From positions 2,108,001 to 2,172,000 of the forward strand of contig JAQFVV010000031.1 in NCBI GenBank assembly GCA_028023455.1: a stretch of DNA of 64,000 bases, given 5' to 3'. The notes below the pieces were generated by a model that did no database searches, was not told the origin of the DNA, and saw only the letters and a list, made by a program, of their open reading frames with translations. Below are positions 11,251 through 23,406 of this stretch, piece after piece (position 1 is the first letter of the stretch; each line of letters begins with the position of its first letter). The stretch is from Epiperipatus broadwayi (Eukaryota; Onychophora; Udeonychophora; Euonychophora; Peripatidae). Position numbers and translations under genes: made by a program.

Positions 11251-12248
11251 AATTTACTACACAATATCATAGTTGCACTTCCTAAATCTTGTCAGCAGAC
11301 TGATGCAGAAGAGTCCCTGCATGAGGTATCTAGCATCAGAAACAAGTACTACAATGGGCCTGCTGATCAGAGAATGATTTGGGTTCTTTATGACAATACA
11401 GATAACTCTATGAATATGTTAACACAGTATTCAACTAAGCACACATTGAAATATATAGGGAAAATAACTACTCATAAAATACAGATTCCCTAATAATGAA
11501 TAATAGATTAACTTTTCTATAATTATGATACTCAGTGCCAAAAATGCATTCGTTTAGTTATTAAAGAAGGATATTAAGTGATAATATTATTTTTCAAGAA
11601 GTACACACAATATTATCACTTGAAATTAATTTTACACTTGCTATTGACTAATGAGATGCACTTTACAATATAATAAATACTTATGATTTAAATAAAAGCA
11701 AAAAAAAAAAAAAATAATTTTATATGCATTTTTCTATTGCTGATAAATATATCATTTATAATAATAAAAACATAGGTATTGATATTTTTTCGAAATATAT
11801 TTTTTTTACATTCACTATTAACACTAGAACTACCAAGAAATAACAGAGAGTGCTACTAAAAAAAATAAAAAAAATAATCAAAAATTGCTTGCATAAAACT
11901 ATATTAATACTAGGATACCTCATCACTTATCAGTAATGTATTGCATTAATGGAACAGGTTTAGTCATTAGTCTCATGTGAGTGGGGAAAAAAAATAGTTA
12001 TATGTTTTTAAAAACTATAGCTTCAAAATTTTTTTGCTAAAAATCTAACTAGCAAAGCAATTACTTTTTGCACTCTATTTCCTAATTGCTTCTCTATGAA
12101 TAGTTTATTTTCTTGAAATGTAGAATATGCAATAGTATTTTCAAGCTAGGGGTGTAAATGAAATTTATCTGACTTTGCCAGGTACAGTGGCAGCTTATTT
12201 ATAGATACTGTGGAACTTCAGAACCCGCTATAACATTCATAATAATTC
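11251..12248. other. AT-rich stretch, nothing recognised
   Basis: Contains poly-A of 14-15 bp near 11701 and long A/T runs. No gene or repeat boundary seen. Confidence 0.5.
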
Positions 12249-12330
12249 TTTTTTTTCTTTATACTTGCACATTATATAATCATTAAACTTAATGTCAGTA
12301 GCCATTCCCTACTTCATGAAAAAATTTACA
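12249..12330. repeat. ~82-bp direct repeat, first copy
   Basis: TTTTTTCTTTATACTTGCAC, then ATTATATAATCATTAA, then CCCTAC and ATGAAAAA, recurs at 12518-12602 with scattered substitutions. Period about 270 bp. Unknown origin. Confidence 0.8.
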
Positions 12331-12517
12331 AAAAATTACTTCAGTTTCAATGATGTGGGATTTGGTTGTTATGCACATGTATGGATGTCATGTATGGATG
12401 TCTGAGATAAGTATTATGCTAATAGTAGGTAGAGAGAGCACTATCACTCACATAGTGTTTAACCACTCCCTATTTTCAATAACATTCTGTATAATGACTT
12501 AATGAGTTTTTTCCTTT

Positions 12518-12602
12518 AATTTTTTCTTTATACTTGTACATTATATAATCATTAAGCTTATTGTCAATAATCATCCCCTACTAAATGAAAAAGATATAAA
12601 AA
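12518..12602. repeat. ~82-bp direct repeat, second copy
   Basis: Second copy of the 12249-12330 repeat. It ends 15 bp before the left LTR begins. Confidence 0.8.
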
Positions 12603-12617
12603 TCCTTGTATATCTAG

Positions 12618-14222
12618 TGTACCGGGTTCGAATATGGGATGATCAAAACACCAGTCTCTTAGGCAGAGAAGAACATACTTGGAAAGTATGTATGCCCAAA
12701 CGATAGCTATAAATTATATAACTAGCGTTACATTTCCAGGACATAACTTCTTCTCGACTGTTGAGTTCAACACCAGAGTTCAAAGCACTTTTTTTTGTTT
12801 CGTGTAAACATGGGTGCCAGTAAACTCAACAATGAATAAGTTTTGTTTCGTGTAAACATGGGTGCCAGTAAACTCAACACCTAAGTTTTACCCATAGACT
12901 AGCTCAGTTACTTGTAATCACTAACAGATTATATATAACTAGTGGTGAAAAAAATTGTAAGAGAGATTGGTAAAAGAGTTGATAAAAAGAATTGACCGAC
13001 AAATAAAGTTTAATTTTAAAGACAATTTATTAACTAACATTTACTAAATTTAAACATCTTTATAATTTTTAAACTAATATAACACACGCACATTTTAAAT
13101 TAACATATTATAATATATATCTTGTGAAAAGCATAAATAATGTTTGACATTTGTAAAATCATATAGCATTCACAAACACGCACATCAATAGTTCATTTTA
13201 TGCATGATTATAGAGTTCAAATTACTTGTCTCTGGAGGCTTTACGAATTAATGCAATGGCTATTATGGTATAAACGAAAATAAGCAAATATTTTACCTAG
13301 GTTTTTGAACGTAGATTTAGAACTTTGTTTTCTTCTTGTTTGTTGCTTCCATTACGAATACTTTCAGCCAGCTGGGATGTTTCCTTGATGAGTTTCCTTA
13401 TTATTTACGATTATTACTATTGGAGACAATTGAATATTTGACAGAGGATTTCTAAGCTGTTACGCAGACATTATTTCACGGGCAGATATTGCTGATCTTA
13501 TTTGACTAAGGCTGGAGAAAGACGTGTGTTCCCAAAAGCTGCTCAGCACTGCATTTTGTTTCTGGATACAATTAACTCAACTGATTGCCCTCTCTTGGCT
13601 TAACTGACTCAATTAATTGTCTGATAAAAAAAGGTCTATTTATACCTGCGGTGTGTTGTCCTTGTAATATCCTCCGGTAATATCTGTTGTCGAAATTCCA
13701 TTGATAATCCTTTGACGTGTTTTGGAAGATTGTTTAATTAGTAATAGCCATGCAGACGTGTTGTTTTATATTTTTAATTAATAGCCATTGCTGTGTTTTT
13801 TTAATGATAATCTTCTTTTATTTCATTTTAATATTTATTACGCATACATTTTTTATTTATTTACAATCACACATATATACACACATATATAACTAGTTTT
13901 AAGATTACTTTTTCTTTAATTCGAATGAAAAGAGATTTGTAAATTTAAACTTTAAATTATATTCCGACTAATAATAATAAACTCTACTTCCTTTTATAAA
14001 ACTTTTAGTTTAACTTTTCTAACTAAAACTCCCCCTTCCCCTAATCAATTATTTTCTAACTTTTATTTCAAAAAATGATAGAAAACTATTTGACTCTTAT
14101 CTTTTTCGAAAACAAACTGTAATAAACTCTTCAACATTTAATTTTACATTTTTCTTTTACAAAAGTTTATTTTAATATTTTTTTTAGATAAATTATCATG
14201 TGCCAATTTCAGTATTGGTACA
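12618..14222 (-). repeat. LTR (left; 3' LTR in the inferred orientation)
   Basis: Starts TGTACCGGGTTCGAATATGG and ends CAGTATTGGTACA. Aligns along its length with 16636-18221. Unlike the right LTR it has a ~48-bp tandem duplication (TTTGTTTCGTGTAAACATGG at 12794 and 12842) and a ~13-bp insertion near 12680. Contains AATAAA-type signals and no ORF. Confidence 0.9.
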
Positions 14223-14337
14223 TTACACCATCCCTGTTTGAGAGTAAAATGCGTCATTTTTTGACCATTTTATCTCTGACAACTTTAATTCTTAATTTAT
14301 TATTTTTTTCTAAGTTTGCTTTTTGATATCTTTTGCT

Positions 14338-14674
14338 TTACATACTAAGGGCAATCTCAATTGATACTTTTCTTCTTTCGATGCTGGCAACATTGCTTAC
14401 AATGTTCTGAGTCCTGGATAATGACCATGAGGACAAACTAATTTTGTGGCACAGGGATCTTTTATAAATGAAGCTTCGGTTGCTGATTCTCTTGATCAGA
14501 CTTTGACTAAGAAAAGGTCGCTGCAAATGGCAGGAATTTTCAACTGTCCATTTTCGACTTATGCTTTGGAAAACGATTGCCGATTCTCTTGATCGGACTT
14601 TGACTAACAAAAAGTCGCTGCGAATGGCAGGAATTTTCAACTGTCCATTTTTGACTTATGCTTTGGAAAACGAG
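14338..14674 (-). repeat. 97-bp tandem duplication and ORF in the LTR-element interior
   Basis: 14481-14577 and 14578-14674 are adjacent copies of one 97-bp unit (each with TTGATC, GACTTTGACTAA, GTCGCTGC, GGCAGGAATTTTCAACTGTC and ATGCTTTGGAAAACGA), differing at a few bases. A 100-codon minus-strand ORF (14338-14640) runs through the units; its product has no motif I recognise. The preceding minus-strand stretch (about 14655-14790) is also open in one frame and may be eroded coding sequence. Confidence 0.85.
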
Positions 14675-15601
14675 GTATGAGATATGGAGATTCTCCCCTG
14701 AAAAGTGACTTGCAGCTTATTCTGGATTGTCCCCAGTGTGCATTTTAAAAGAGGAATGATCTCTGCCAATCCGTTATGGGTACTAAATTTTATCCAGTCG
14801 ACAGCTTTAACTTATCCTTACTAAACTTATTTCACACTACCCTCATCCCTTTAATTTCGAATACTTACACTCTTAATACAACTTAGACTGTTTATATTAT
14901 TAACCTTACAATATTATTTTTAAATTCATACGAACATTTTAAATATTAGTTTTATGATACTATTTTTAAACCATTATTTTAACTTCTTTATCTAAGTGTG
15001 TGTATTCAGAAAAACTATCTTTATTATATTGCTCTTCATTATTATACAAATACTTTATTTATTTTATTTGACTTGATTACTTTAAACCTTAAATCATTTC
15101 TTTACTTCCTTTATTAACTTGCATATATTCAAAAACAACTTACTTTACTACGATTCATTATTACACTATTTTTTTTTACTTGACTTTAAATCATTTATTT
15201 ACTTCCTTTTATTACCGTGCGTGTATTCCAAAAAAAAAATCTATTAGTTTATTACGAGTCATTCTTTATTATTATTTACTAGATATATTATACTTATTTA
15301 TATAACTTGATTTTATCGATTTTATTTCAACTATTTGACCTACTTATTTATTTACGAACATTTTTCTTAATTAATATGTGCGTGGAGAAAAAAAATACTT
15401 TACTTTGCGAAGCCTCCGTTATTATTTGACAAAACAATCCATCATTTTAAATAGCGAAATTCTAATTCTGGCTTTTCACCTACATCAAAATAATTATATT
15501 AAACTCATAGTCCATTTCCAGTCCTTTTTGTTTATTTCCTTTACTATTCCACCTGTTTACTAACTTTTAAACTATGTCAGGCGGTTCCTTCTTTCTTTCT
15601 A
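14675..15601. other. Interior of LTR element, non-coding
   Basis: T-rich on the plus strand. No protease, RT or integrase motifs in any frame that I could see. This is where pol would be in a complete element read on the minus strand. Confidence 0.6.
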
Positions 15602-16237
15602 CTAACTAATATAAATTATACTCCATATTCCCACTTCTATCCCTCGATTAAAATTTATTTTATCTCTTTCTGTTCTATTTTCTGTCTTGTAAATCAGAAA
15701 ACCTTTAAGCTTCACCGATCTCCGTATTTTTCCTAACCGTGAATATTTTTTTCTACGCTTCCTTTTTATTTTAAATCTACGTTTAAAACAAACGCGAACG
15801 CTTCCTTTTGAAAACTCTATTACATTATTTTCTATCTTTATTATTTTTATTTTTCTATCACTATACTTAATGCTATCTTCTGCCTTTTGATCTACATAAG
15901 TTTTTACTTTATCTGTTATTTCACATCTTATGACTCTTACTTCTGCTCTGAGTTCCTTAATTTCTCCTTTAACCTGACTAATTTCTTCCTTCAATTCTGC
16001 TTTGAGCTCTAACTGGCTTTGCTCAAGTTTCTGATACAATTCTTTTTTGAGGTCTTGCTGACTTTTCTCAAAATTTTGCATCATATTCATCATCATCTGC
16101 ATCTCAGATATATCTTCCTTTTCCACTAACTGGGGATTTTTAAAATATATGTGCACCCATGTTTTTATATTCTCATGTTCCCTTTCTAATACCTCTACTC
16201 TTTTTATTAATTCCTCCAGCTCTATATCTTTTCCCAT
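15602..16237 (-). CDS. Gag-like coiled-coil protein of the LTR element
   Basis: A 211-codon ORF, the largest continuous one in the LTR interior, starting about 400 nt inside the right LTR in the inferred orientation. Residues ~5-30 and ~55-115 have heptad-like Leu/Ile/Val spacing rich in Glu, Lys and Gln (for example LEELIKRVEVLEREHENIK), predicting a long coiled coil. Residues ~150-180 are strongly basic (FKRRFKIKRKRRKKYSR), suitable for nucleic-acid binding. There is no CCHC zinc knuckle. Position and features suggest a degenerate or atypical Gag, or a coiled-coil accessory protein; this is inference because Gag is poorly conserved. The opposite-strand ORF at 16149-16334 is a shadow. The reading frame has survived although the rest of the interior has no coding sequence. 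Confidence 0.55.
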   Translation of the reverse strand: MGKDIELEELIKRVEVLEREHENIKTWVHIYFKNPQLVEKEDISEMQMMMNMMQNFEKSQQDLKKELYQKLEQSQLELKAELKEEISQVKGEIKELRAEVRVIRCEITDKVKTYVDQKAEDSIKYSDRKIKIIKIENNVIEFSKGSVRVCFKRRFKIKRKRRKKYSRLGKIRRSVKLKGFLIYKTENRTERDKINFNRGIEVGIWSIIYIS

Positions 16238-16635
16238 TTTGAAACCATATATTTTATTTTTTTATTTTTTTCAAACTAGTGCTTATGTTAAACTAAATTT
16301 AATATACAACTTATTTATTTATTTTTCTTACTAAGATGAAAACACATGCTGATTCCACCCCCTTTTGTCCATTTTTCTACCCGATCTTAACACTTCAGCT
16401 CTGCCCATAATACCCAATTGTCTCTGATTTAACAAAATGATTTATTTTAAATAATGTAAATAGCATAAATTTCTTTTCATTAAAAAAAAAAAGTTTTCGT
16501 CAATTCTTTTTTTAAAATTAAACAACTTTAAATACGTAATTTAGCTTTTCTTTAAGATTTTTATTTTTAAACAAAAAACTAAGTATTTAATTACTATTGT
16601 TTCTTAGGTCCAACCCCAAGTTAGGTATAGCCATT
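16238..16635. other. Leader region of the LTR element
   Basis: Between the gag-like ORF and the right LTR. On the minus strand the first bases after the LTR are AATGGCTATACCTAAC; the TGG after 2 nt is where a primer-binding site would start, but the following bases match no tRNA 3' end that I know. Confidence 0.45.
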
Positions 16636-18221
16636 TGTACCAGGTTCGAATATGGTCGATCGAAACACCAGTCTCTTAGGCAGAGAAGAACATATATGCC
16701 CAAACAATAGCTATAAAATATATAACTAGCATTACATTTCCAGGACATAACTTCTTCTCGACTGCTGAGTTCAACACCAGAGTTCCAAGCACTTTTTTTG
16801 TTTCATGTAAACACGGGCACCAGTTAATTATCCAAGAATGAATAAATAATGCACTTTGAACAATGGCCACTAACTCAATGCCTAAGTTTTACCCATAGAC
16901 TAGCTCAGTTACTTGTAATCACAACAGATTATACATAATTAGTGGTGAAAAGAATTGTAAGAGAGATTGGTAAAAGAGTTGATAAAAAGAATTGACCGAC
17001 AAATAAAGTTTAATTTTAAAGACAATTTATTAACTAACATTAATTTACTAAATTTAAACATCTTTATAATTTTTTAACTAATATAACACATGCACATTTT
17101 AAATTAACACACTATAATATATATCTTATGAAAAGCATAAATAATGTTTGATGTTTATAAAATCATATAGCATTCACAAACACGCACATCAATAGTTCAT
17201 TTTATGCATGATTATAGAGTTCAAATTACTTGTCTCTGGAGGCTTTATGAATTAATGCAATGGCTATTATGGTATAAATGAAAATAAGCAAATGTTTTAC
17301 CTAGGATTTTGAACGTAGATTTAGAACTTTGTTTTCTTCTTGTTTGCTGCTTCCATTACGAATACTTCCAGCCAGCTGGGACATTTCCTTGATGAGTTTC
17401 CTTATTATTCACGATTATTACTATTGGAGACAATTGAATATTTGACAGAGGATTTCTAAGCTGTTACGCAGACATTATTTCATGGGCAGATATTGCTGAT
17501 CTTATTTGACTAAGGCTGGAGAAAGACGTGTGTTCCCAAAAGCTGCTCAGCACTGCATTTTGTTTCTGGATACAATTAACTCAACTGATTTTCCTCTCTT
17601 GACTTAACTGACTCAATTAATTGTCTGATAAAAAAAGGTCTATTTATACCTGCGACGTGTTGTCCTTGTAATATCCTCTGGCAATATCTGTTGTCGAAAT
17701 TCCATTGATAATCCTTTGACGTGTTTTGGAAGATTGTTTAATTAGTAATAGCCATGCAGACGTGTTGTTTTATATTTTTAATTAATAGCCATTGCTGTGT
17801 TTTTTAATGATAATCTTCTTGTATTTCATTTTAATATTTATTACACATACATTTTTTATTTATTTACAATCGCATATATATAACTAGTTTTAAGATTACT
17901 TTTTCTTTAATTCGAATGAAAAGAGATTTGTAAATTTAAACTTTAAATTATATTTCGACTAATAATAATAAACTCTACTTCCTTTTATAAAACTTTTAGT
18001 TTAACTTTTCTAACCAAAACTTCCTCTCCCACCTTTTAATCAATTATTTTCTAACTTTTATTTCAAAAACTAATGATAGAAAACTATTTGACTCTTATCT
18101 TTTTCGAAAACAAACTGTAATAAACTCTTCAACATTTATTTTTACATTTTTCTTTTACGAAAGATTATTTTAATAATTTTTTTTAGATAAATTATCATGT
18201 GCCAATTTCAATATTGGTATA
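16636..18221 (-). repeat. LTR (right; 5' LTR in the inferred orientation)
   Basis: Starts TGTACCAGGTTCGAATATGG and ends CAATATTGGTATA; the terminal CA has become TA. Aligns with 12618-14222 over its whole length, with substitutions and small indels. The 64-codon ORF at its edge is a shadow. Confidence 0.9.
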
Positions 18222-18539
18222 TTAGTGATGCAGTGTTTGACTGCACATGTCCAAGATAAGAAACTCATGCAGTGCTGACTCTGTTGTGCAAGTGTATTAG
18301 TGTTTTTTTGATTCAGTGTGTGTTGTGCTTAAAATTCATGTACTATATTCTTGAATGTAATAAAATGTAGAATTAAATGACTATCATGCTTCCAACTACT
18401 CTAACTCATAGTTTTTTTGGTTCTTTTATTTTACAAAAAATTCAAATAATTTAACTATGGCCTCCTTAGGCCCCTTGCATTTCCAAAAAAATAAGTTCTC
18501 TGACTATAAGTGAACTTTGAAAATTAATTGAGTTACTGG

Positions 18540-18826
18540 AATTTATCTTGAAAAATAATCTAGGTGATGTTCTTAGAGAAATTATAAAACTGATAAAAAT
18601 TCTCTTGACATTTCTCATGCCTACATTAAAGCCAGAGTACTGCTTTTCATCACTAAAAAGAATAAAAACTTTTCTAAGATCTACTATAAATCCTGAAAGA
18701 CTAAGTATATTTGCAGTGCTTTCAATAGAGAAAAATTTCTTCAACAGTAATCTAGAGATCAAGGAGAAAATTATTAAACTTTTCATGCAAAGTAAAACAA
18801 GAAGAATGAATTTCGTTTTTAAATGA
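18540..18826 (+). pseudogene. hAT transposase C-terminal (dimerisation) fragment
   Basis: A 92-codon open frame whose product has CFSSLKRIKTFLRSTINPER followed by LSIFAVLSIEKNF. The hAT-family C-terminal dimerisation domain in ZMYM-like transposases has a Ser-rich ERSFS start, then L+xIKTxLRxTMxxERL and a LALLSI segment. The match in order and spacing is good. The usual acidic ER before SFS is EY and the first Ser is Cys. Nothing upstream resembles the catalytic RNase H-like part, because the LTR element ends 320 bp earlier. It is a C-terminal scrap of a hAT pseudogene. The minus-strand ORF over the same bases is a shadow. Confidence 0.7.
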
Positions 18827-21800
18827 ATGAATCAAGCTTGAACTGAAACTATTTAGGTTATTAGTAAGTAAACATTATTTTTTTTTGTTTAGAATTTTCT
18901 CAAGTTTATATATAATTTTTTTATATGTTTCTTTTGTTTTACACAATATTAAAACAATGGCTAAAATTGTCTGAAACAGTACTCCCACAAATTTGGGTCA
19001 CGAGCTGCCACTGTTAAGTTATAGTACTGAAAGCTCAGTGGAAAGATAGCAATCATTGATAACTAAAACAAAAACAAAACAAACAGAACACTCTGAAAAG
19101 TGATGTAAATAAAGATAATGAAGTGAAAGAGACAAATTAGGTAATAGAAAGTAATGTGTAAAAATATGATGCTATTTCTCAGCCAATTAAAATTAAATAA
19201 TAATTTTTCTAGATTTAATGTGTTTAGGTACTGAATCACATTTACATTATTGCCTAAACACTAAAGTGAATAAAATTTACTTTACCAAAATTGAGATTAC
19301 CCTTTGATTGCAGGGTTCTGTTTCATCATTTTCTTTCTGCAAATTATGTAAGTTAAATAAAATTTTAAAAAATTAATTTTCAAACATACAAAATAAAATT
19401 GCATATTAGATAAGAAAGTGTTATCAAATGCTTATTTGCAGGTCATGAAGAATAAACATTACATAGAAGTTACAAATTAATAATCTAACCTTTAGTCACA
19501 AAATAATAATGAATAAACTAAGTACCTTTATGTCGAATAGTTTATTAAAATGGAAAGATAAAATAATAGATATTTCAAAAAAATAAAATTACTGCTAATT
19601 TAGATAACATATTTCTTCCTTTAGTCATGGAGCCAGTAAATACAAAATGATGATAAAGTCGCAATTATGAACATTTAGCCAACTCAAATTTTTTTGATAA
19701 TAAGAAAGAATTTTGGTAATTTCCCCAAATCTTTATCAAACATACAAAAGTCGGTGACTAATGAATGATACTAATGGAAGTAGATTTTTTAAAAAGATTT
19801 CTCACAAACAGAAGTCTTTACACAATCTTAAAATACACTTTTCTCCATTAGATATAGTATGTCTACAAATAAATCGCTGACTAAATAAAACTTTCGTTAA
19901 GATAATGAGTAGCAAAAATAACTTAAATTGCTCACCATTAGTATTCAATTATAGCTTCACAGACATTAACACACACTCTCCTCTGATAATCCTATTTTAT
20001 TAAAATCGCATCTGGCAATTTTCTTTGACTGAGAAGAATTACTGCATTTAAATCTTATGAATTTGTAGTTAAAAAGTATAAAACTGTGCAGCAAAAAGGC
20101 CACAGTAAAATAATTAGTAGCATACATATATGTGTGTATATATATATTCTACAAATTAAAAAATCTTAATCCCATCATATATGGTATAGTAATGTACCAT
20201 AAACATTGTTTAAATATATTTCAACAAATTTGTGATGAAATAGCTACGCCACTGAAAATGAACCAAGAAATAATGCCTAATATATAGAGAAATAAACAAA
20301 TATTTTTCAATTACAAGTTGAACTTTCCTGACAAAATACTCAAGTGTAAAAAGCTGTAAACCTACAGAAAAATTACTACATGCAGTTAAATGGATGCTAT
20401 TGAAATAATTAATACTAACACCAAAAATTAAACTAACAAAAATATATCAATTATTTCTATTAAAACTAAATACTTCAATTTTTAAAATTATGTATATATG
20501 TAAAGTAATCAAACTCAAATGATAGCTGTTTCATTAATTAAATGAATGGTAAGATATATTCTCTTCTTTCAAATAATGAATTTATTGCAAGCTCAGCATA
20601 TTCACTTGTGCATAGTGAGAGAAATGCATGACTCTATTGGTTATAATAAAAATAATACATTCTAACATGCAATTAGTATATGTTTCAGTTCAATTTTATA
20701 TGGATGAAGTTGACTTATTGAACAAATGCTGCATTTAAGAAATAAATCTTTCACCATATAATACTTTCAGTATGATTTTGCAGAACATAAATTGGAAAGA
20801 ATACACCTCTATTTGATCTTCTCTATATTTTAAGTGCAGAGAATAAAATATCTTGATGGAAAGATTTGTAATTCAGTAATAAGATACTAATAAAAAGAGA
20901 TTTCGATAAATAATATCATAGATAATTGAATCATGTTGTAATTGGCTACAAAGGACATTGATAAGACTTTTTCATGATTACATGAATCCATTAACACACC
21001 ATGATAAAGACATTTCTGATCAAACTTAATGTTGTCACAGATACAGTTAATATCATACACATTGATATAATTTGAGTACAAATGGTAAAATTATTGGCTC
21101 TCAACCACCATAATAACAAATTGAACATGACTGATTACAATTGGCTCATGAAATGTTTGTAAAAAAAACAAACACAATCCCTTTTGTTTTGTTCACATTA
21201 ATGGTAAAATTATTTGATCATCAATATCTCATGATAGATTAATCTGTATATAACACAATTTTTCAAAGATAATCTTTAGATACCTTAAAGCCCACAAATA
21301 TAAAGATCATATTTTTTACTTAATATTTTTATTTAGCCCAAGAATGAATTTTCTTAATCACTAATACAATAAATCTATGAACATAAATATTCTTTCTGTA
21401 GTGATTTGCTAATCAGAGGATGTTATCACTCAGCCAGAATAGCCCAAGGTCAATTTGTGCTTCAATTACTTGAAGATTTGGCACTTCCCAATAATAATAA
21501 TAAAATCTTAATATAATTTCCAGATAGGATAGAAGCAGTCCAACAATATAATTCCATCCAGAAGCAGAATGATTATAAAATAAACAGTAGAGCTTTTGGA
21601 TGATAATTCTTGTAAAATCTAGATGGCTATTAAGTGATTAATACATCATTAACCAAATTGTTTTTGTCCTTGATTAATTTGATTTAATAATACATAAAAA
21701 TTTATTTAATCAAATGCATATTTAAAATCAATTATTTGATTCTTTTTTTCTCTTTCAAATCTAGTTGTTTCATGCTGTAATATGATTTCCAAATAAGATA

Positions 21801-22230
21801 AAATGATTCAGGTAGCAATTTAAAGAATTGATTATATATTTTTCTGCAATAAACTAACATAGCTTAAATAATGTGAGATGGATGGTGCTGAATTTTTTTT
21901 ATAATTTGTGAAAAGAACTTTATATTTAGTAATTGTACATATTGGTAATGGTAATTCTCATTCTGGTATACTGTATGATAAGTTACGAGATTTTGTGAAG
22001 TTTTTTTTTTGAAATTATATAATAGGGTTTGATCTACTTATATTCTAATTACTATTGCTGTATCTAAACTGGATATCATGTGATCATTTTGAATATATTG
22101 ACACGAATATTTTGCAGATACTTCCATAGTTTTATACAGATAGTTTGCAAATTTGAATATTCTTTTTATTGTTTATATCTGAAAGATATAAAAAAATAAT
22201 GAATCCATTATTCACAGGTATACAATAATC
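18827..22230. other. AT-rich stretch, nothing recognised
   Basis: No gene, RNA or repeat boundary recognised over about 3.4 kb. Confidence 0.5.
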
Positions 22231-22312
22231 TTCCTTAAGTATAGAGGATTTGAACTCAGATTTTCAAGCACCCTTCAACTATTCACACTATCTCATACAA
22301 CTGTCTTCCTTA
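22231..22312 (-). mobile_element. tRNA-derived SINE head (weak)
   Basis: On the minus strand GAGTTCAAATCC fits the Pol III B box, preceded by about 60 bp with tRNA-like spacing (GACAGTTGTATGAGATAGTG). Acceptor pairing is poor and no target duplication was found. It may be an old SINE head or chance. Confidence 0.4.
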
Positions 22313-22707
22313 CTACAATTTATGTGAGATTCTTATATGATGTATTTGTTACTAGGTAATAACATTCAATAGGCCAGTGATTCACACTTGCTTTATTGTT
22401 TATAATCTAATACTGTTTGTTACTATTTTAACAAAATTTATTTTATCATTTCAATATTTTGAACTAAAGCAAAAACTTTTAATGCACTCATGCATTTTAT
22501 GGTTTGATGCATCAGAAATGATGATAGACTTAAGAGCTAAAGTTTTCTAGACTGAAGCTCAATCTGTTATTTCTGGTGCTTGAACACCATAATGTAATAA
22601 CTAATTATACAATTAATTACAATTTGGCAATTAGAGGGACAGATTCAAAAACTAAAACTTCTGGATCAAAACAACTTATCACTTCTGTCTGATACACAGA
22701 AGCTAAC

Positions 22708-22908
22708 CTCTCGACACAAAAGCATCACTCAGTGCAAGCCAGAGTAATCAGTGGATGCAAGAAGGTTTATGCATAAAATCCCTATCTAGTGCCTACTCAT
22801 CTAATATCCCCAGACTAGTTTCTAAGCTTGTGGCATAGCTGTATGGAGAGTTTAGACTCTGTGTAAACAGCTTTTTAAACATAAAAAATGGTGATCATGT
22901 GATGTTTA
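22708..22908. mobile_element. Palindromic MITE family 1, copy 2
   Basis: Shares with the 26.2-kb copy the order: CATCACTCAGTGCAAGCC, AGAGTAATCAGTGGATGC, AAGGTTTATGCATAAAATCC, CTAGTGCCTACTCATC, CCCAGACTAGTTTC and CTTGTGGC. It then jumps to the right terminus ATGGAGAGTTT ... GGTGATCATGTGATGTTTA. Most of the right arm is deleted, so it no longer folds fully. Confidence 0.8.
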
Positions 22909-23269
22909 GTGTTTTCTGTCTGATGCTCATTATCGATCTCCTAATTATCTGATTGTTTTACTTATTATTAAGATGCATATGATAAGTTCTAAATATTCTT
23001 GACTTGTTTTCCACCAATTAAAAGATATTCATGGGTGTGTGGCTATCTTCTTCATTAGTGGTGAAAGTGCATCCTTTTATAAAAAAATCAGCATACTGAT
23101 ATTCATTTAACCAATCCTAATTATCTAGGATTTTTACTACCAATCTAAGGATAGTATTTGATGACTAGTGATGGATGAACAATAGGATTTGCTATGGCCT
23201 GGTTATCCTAAAAAATTATCTGAATTTTTTTTGGCAAATTTGAAACTAAAAAAAAAAACATTCTAATCT
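22909..23269. other. AT-rich spacer
   Basis: Nothing recognised. Confidence 0.5.
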
Positions 23270-23285
23270 GGCTTAAGAATATTTT

Positions 23286-23390
23286 TCATATGTCATAGCA
23301 TCTGCCGGGACGCGAACCCACACCCGTCTGCAACCAACTACTTGCTTGCATGGCGGCTGCGATACCTCTCGGCTAACAACGCAAGACATT
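23286..23390 (-). mobile_element. tRNA-derived SINE / tRNA retropseudogene, copy B
   Basis: A 105-bp insertion between perfect 16-bp direct repeats GGCTTAAGAATATTTT at 23270-23285 and 23391-23406. Read on the minus strand it starts TGTCTTGCGTTG, has TTAGCCGAGAGGTATCGC (A-box-like) and GGGTTCGCGTCCCGGC (B-box-like), and ends TGCTATGACATATGAAAAAT. The starting GTCTTGC and the ending TGCTATGACA match copy A at 5.07 kb, but the central part (anticodon and variable regions) differs. Acceptor pairing is partial. The short A-tail and long target duplication point to LINE-mediated retroposition. Confidence 0.88.
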
Positions 23391-23406
23391 GGCTTAAGAA
23401 TATTTT

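Larger units (their letters stand above)
12618..18221 (-). mobile_element. Pol-less LTR retrotransposon (LARD / TR-GAG-like)
   Basis: Two direct repeats of ~1.6 kb with short inverted termini (TGTACC...GGTACA) enclose ~2.4 kb. Only one sizeable ORF lies inside (minus strand, coiled-coil plus basic tail). No protease, reverse transcriptase, RNase H or integrase motif is visible, so it would depend on enzymes in trans. Minus orientation is inferred from the ORF, from a TGG trinucleotide 2 nt inside the right LTR (where a primer-binding site normally starts), and from a partly purine-rich AAACAGGGATGG next to the left LTR on that strand. The primer tRNA is not identified. Target duplication is unclear: CTAG at left, TTAG at right. 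The two LTRs differ by many substitutions and indels, so the insertion is not recent. Confidence 0.82.

Noticed and set aside
12618-18221. Plus-strand orientation for the LTR element
   Set aside because: No TGG primer-site start after the left LTR and no purine tract before the right LTR on the plus strand; the only sizeable ORF is on the minus strand.
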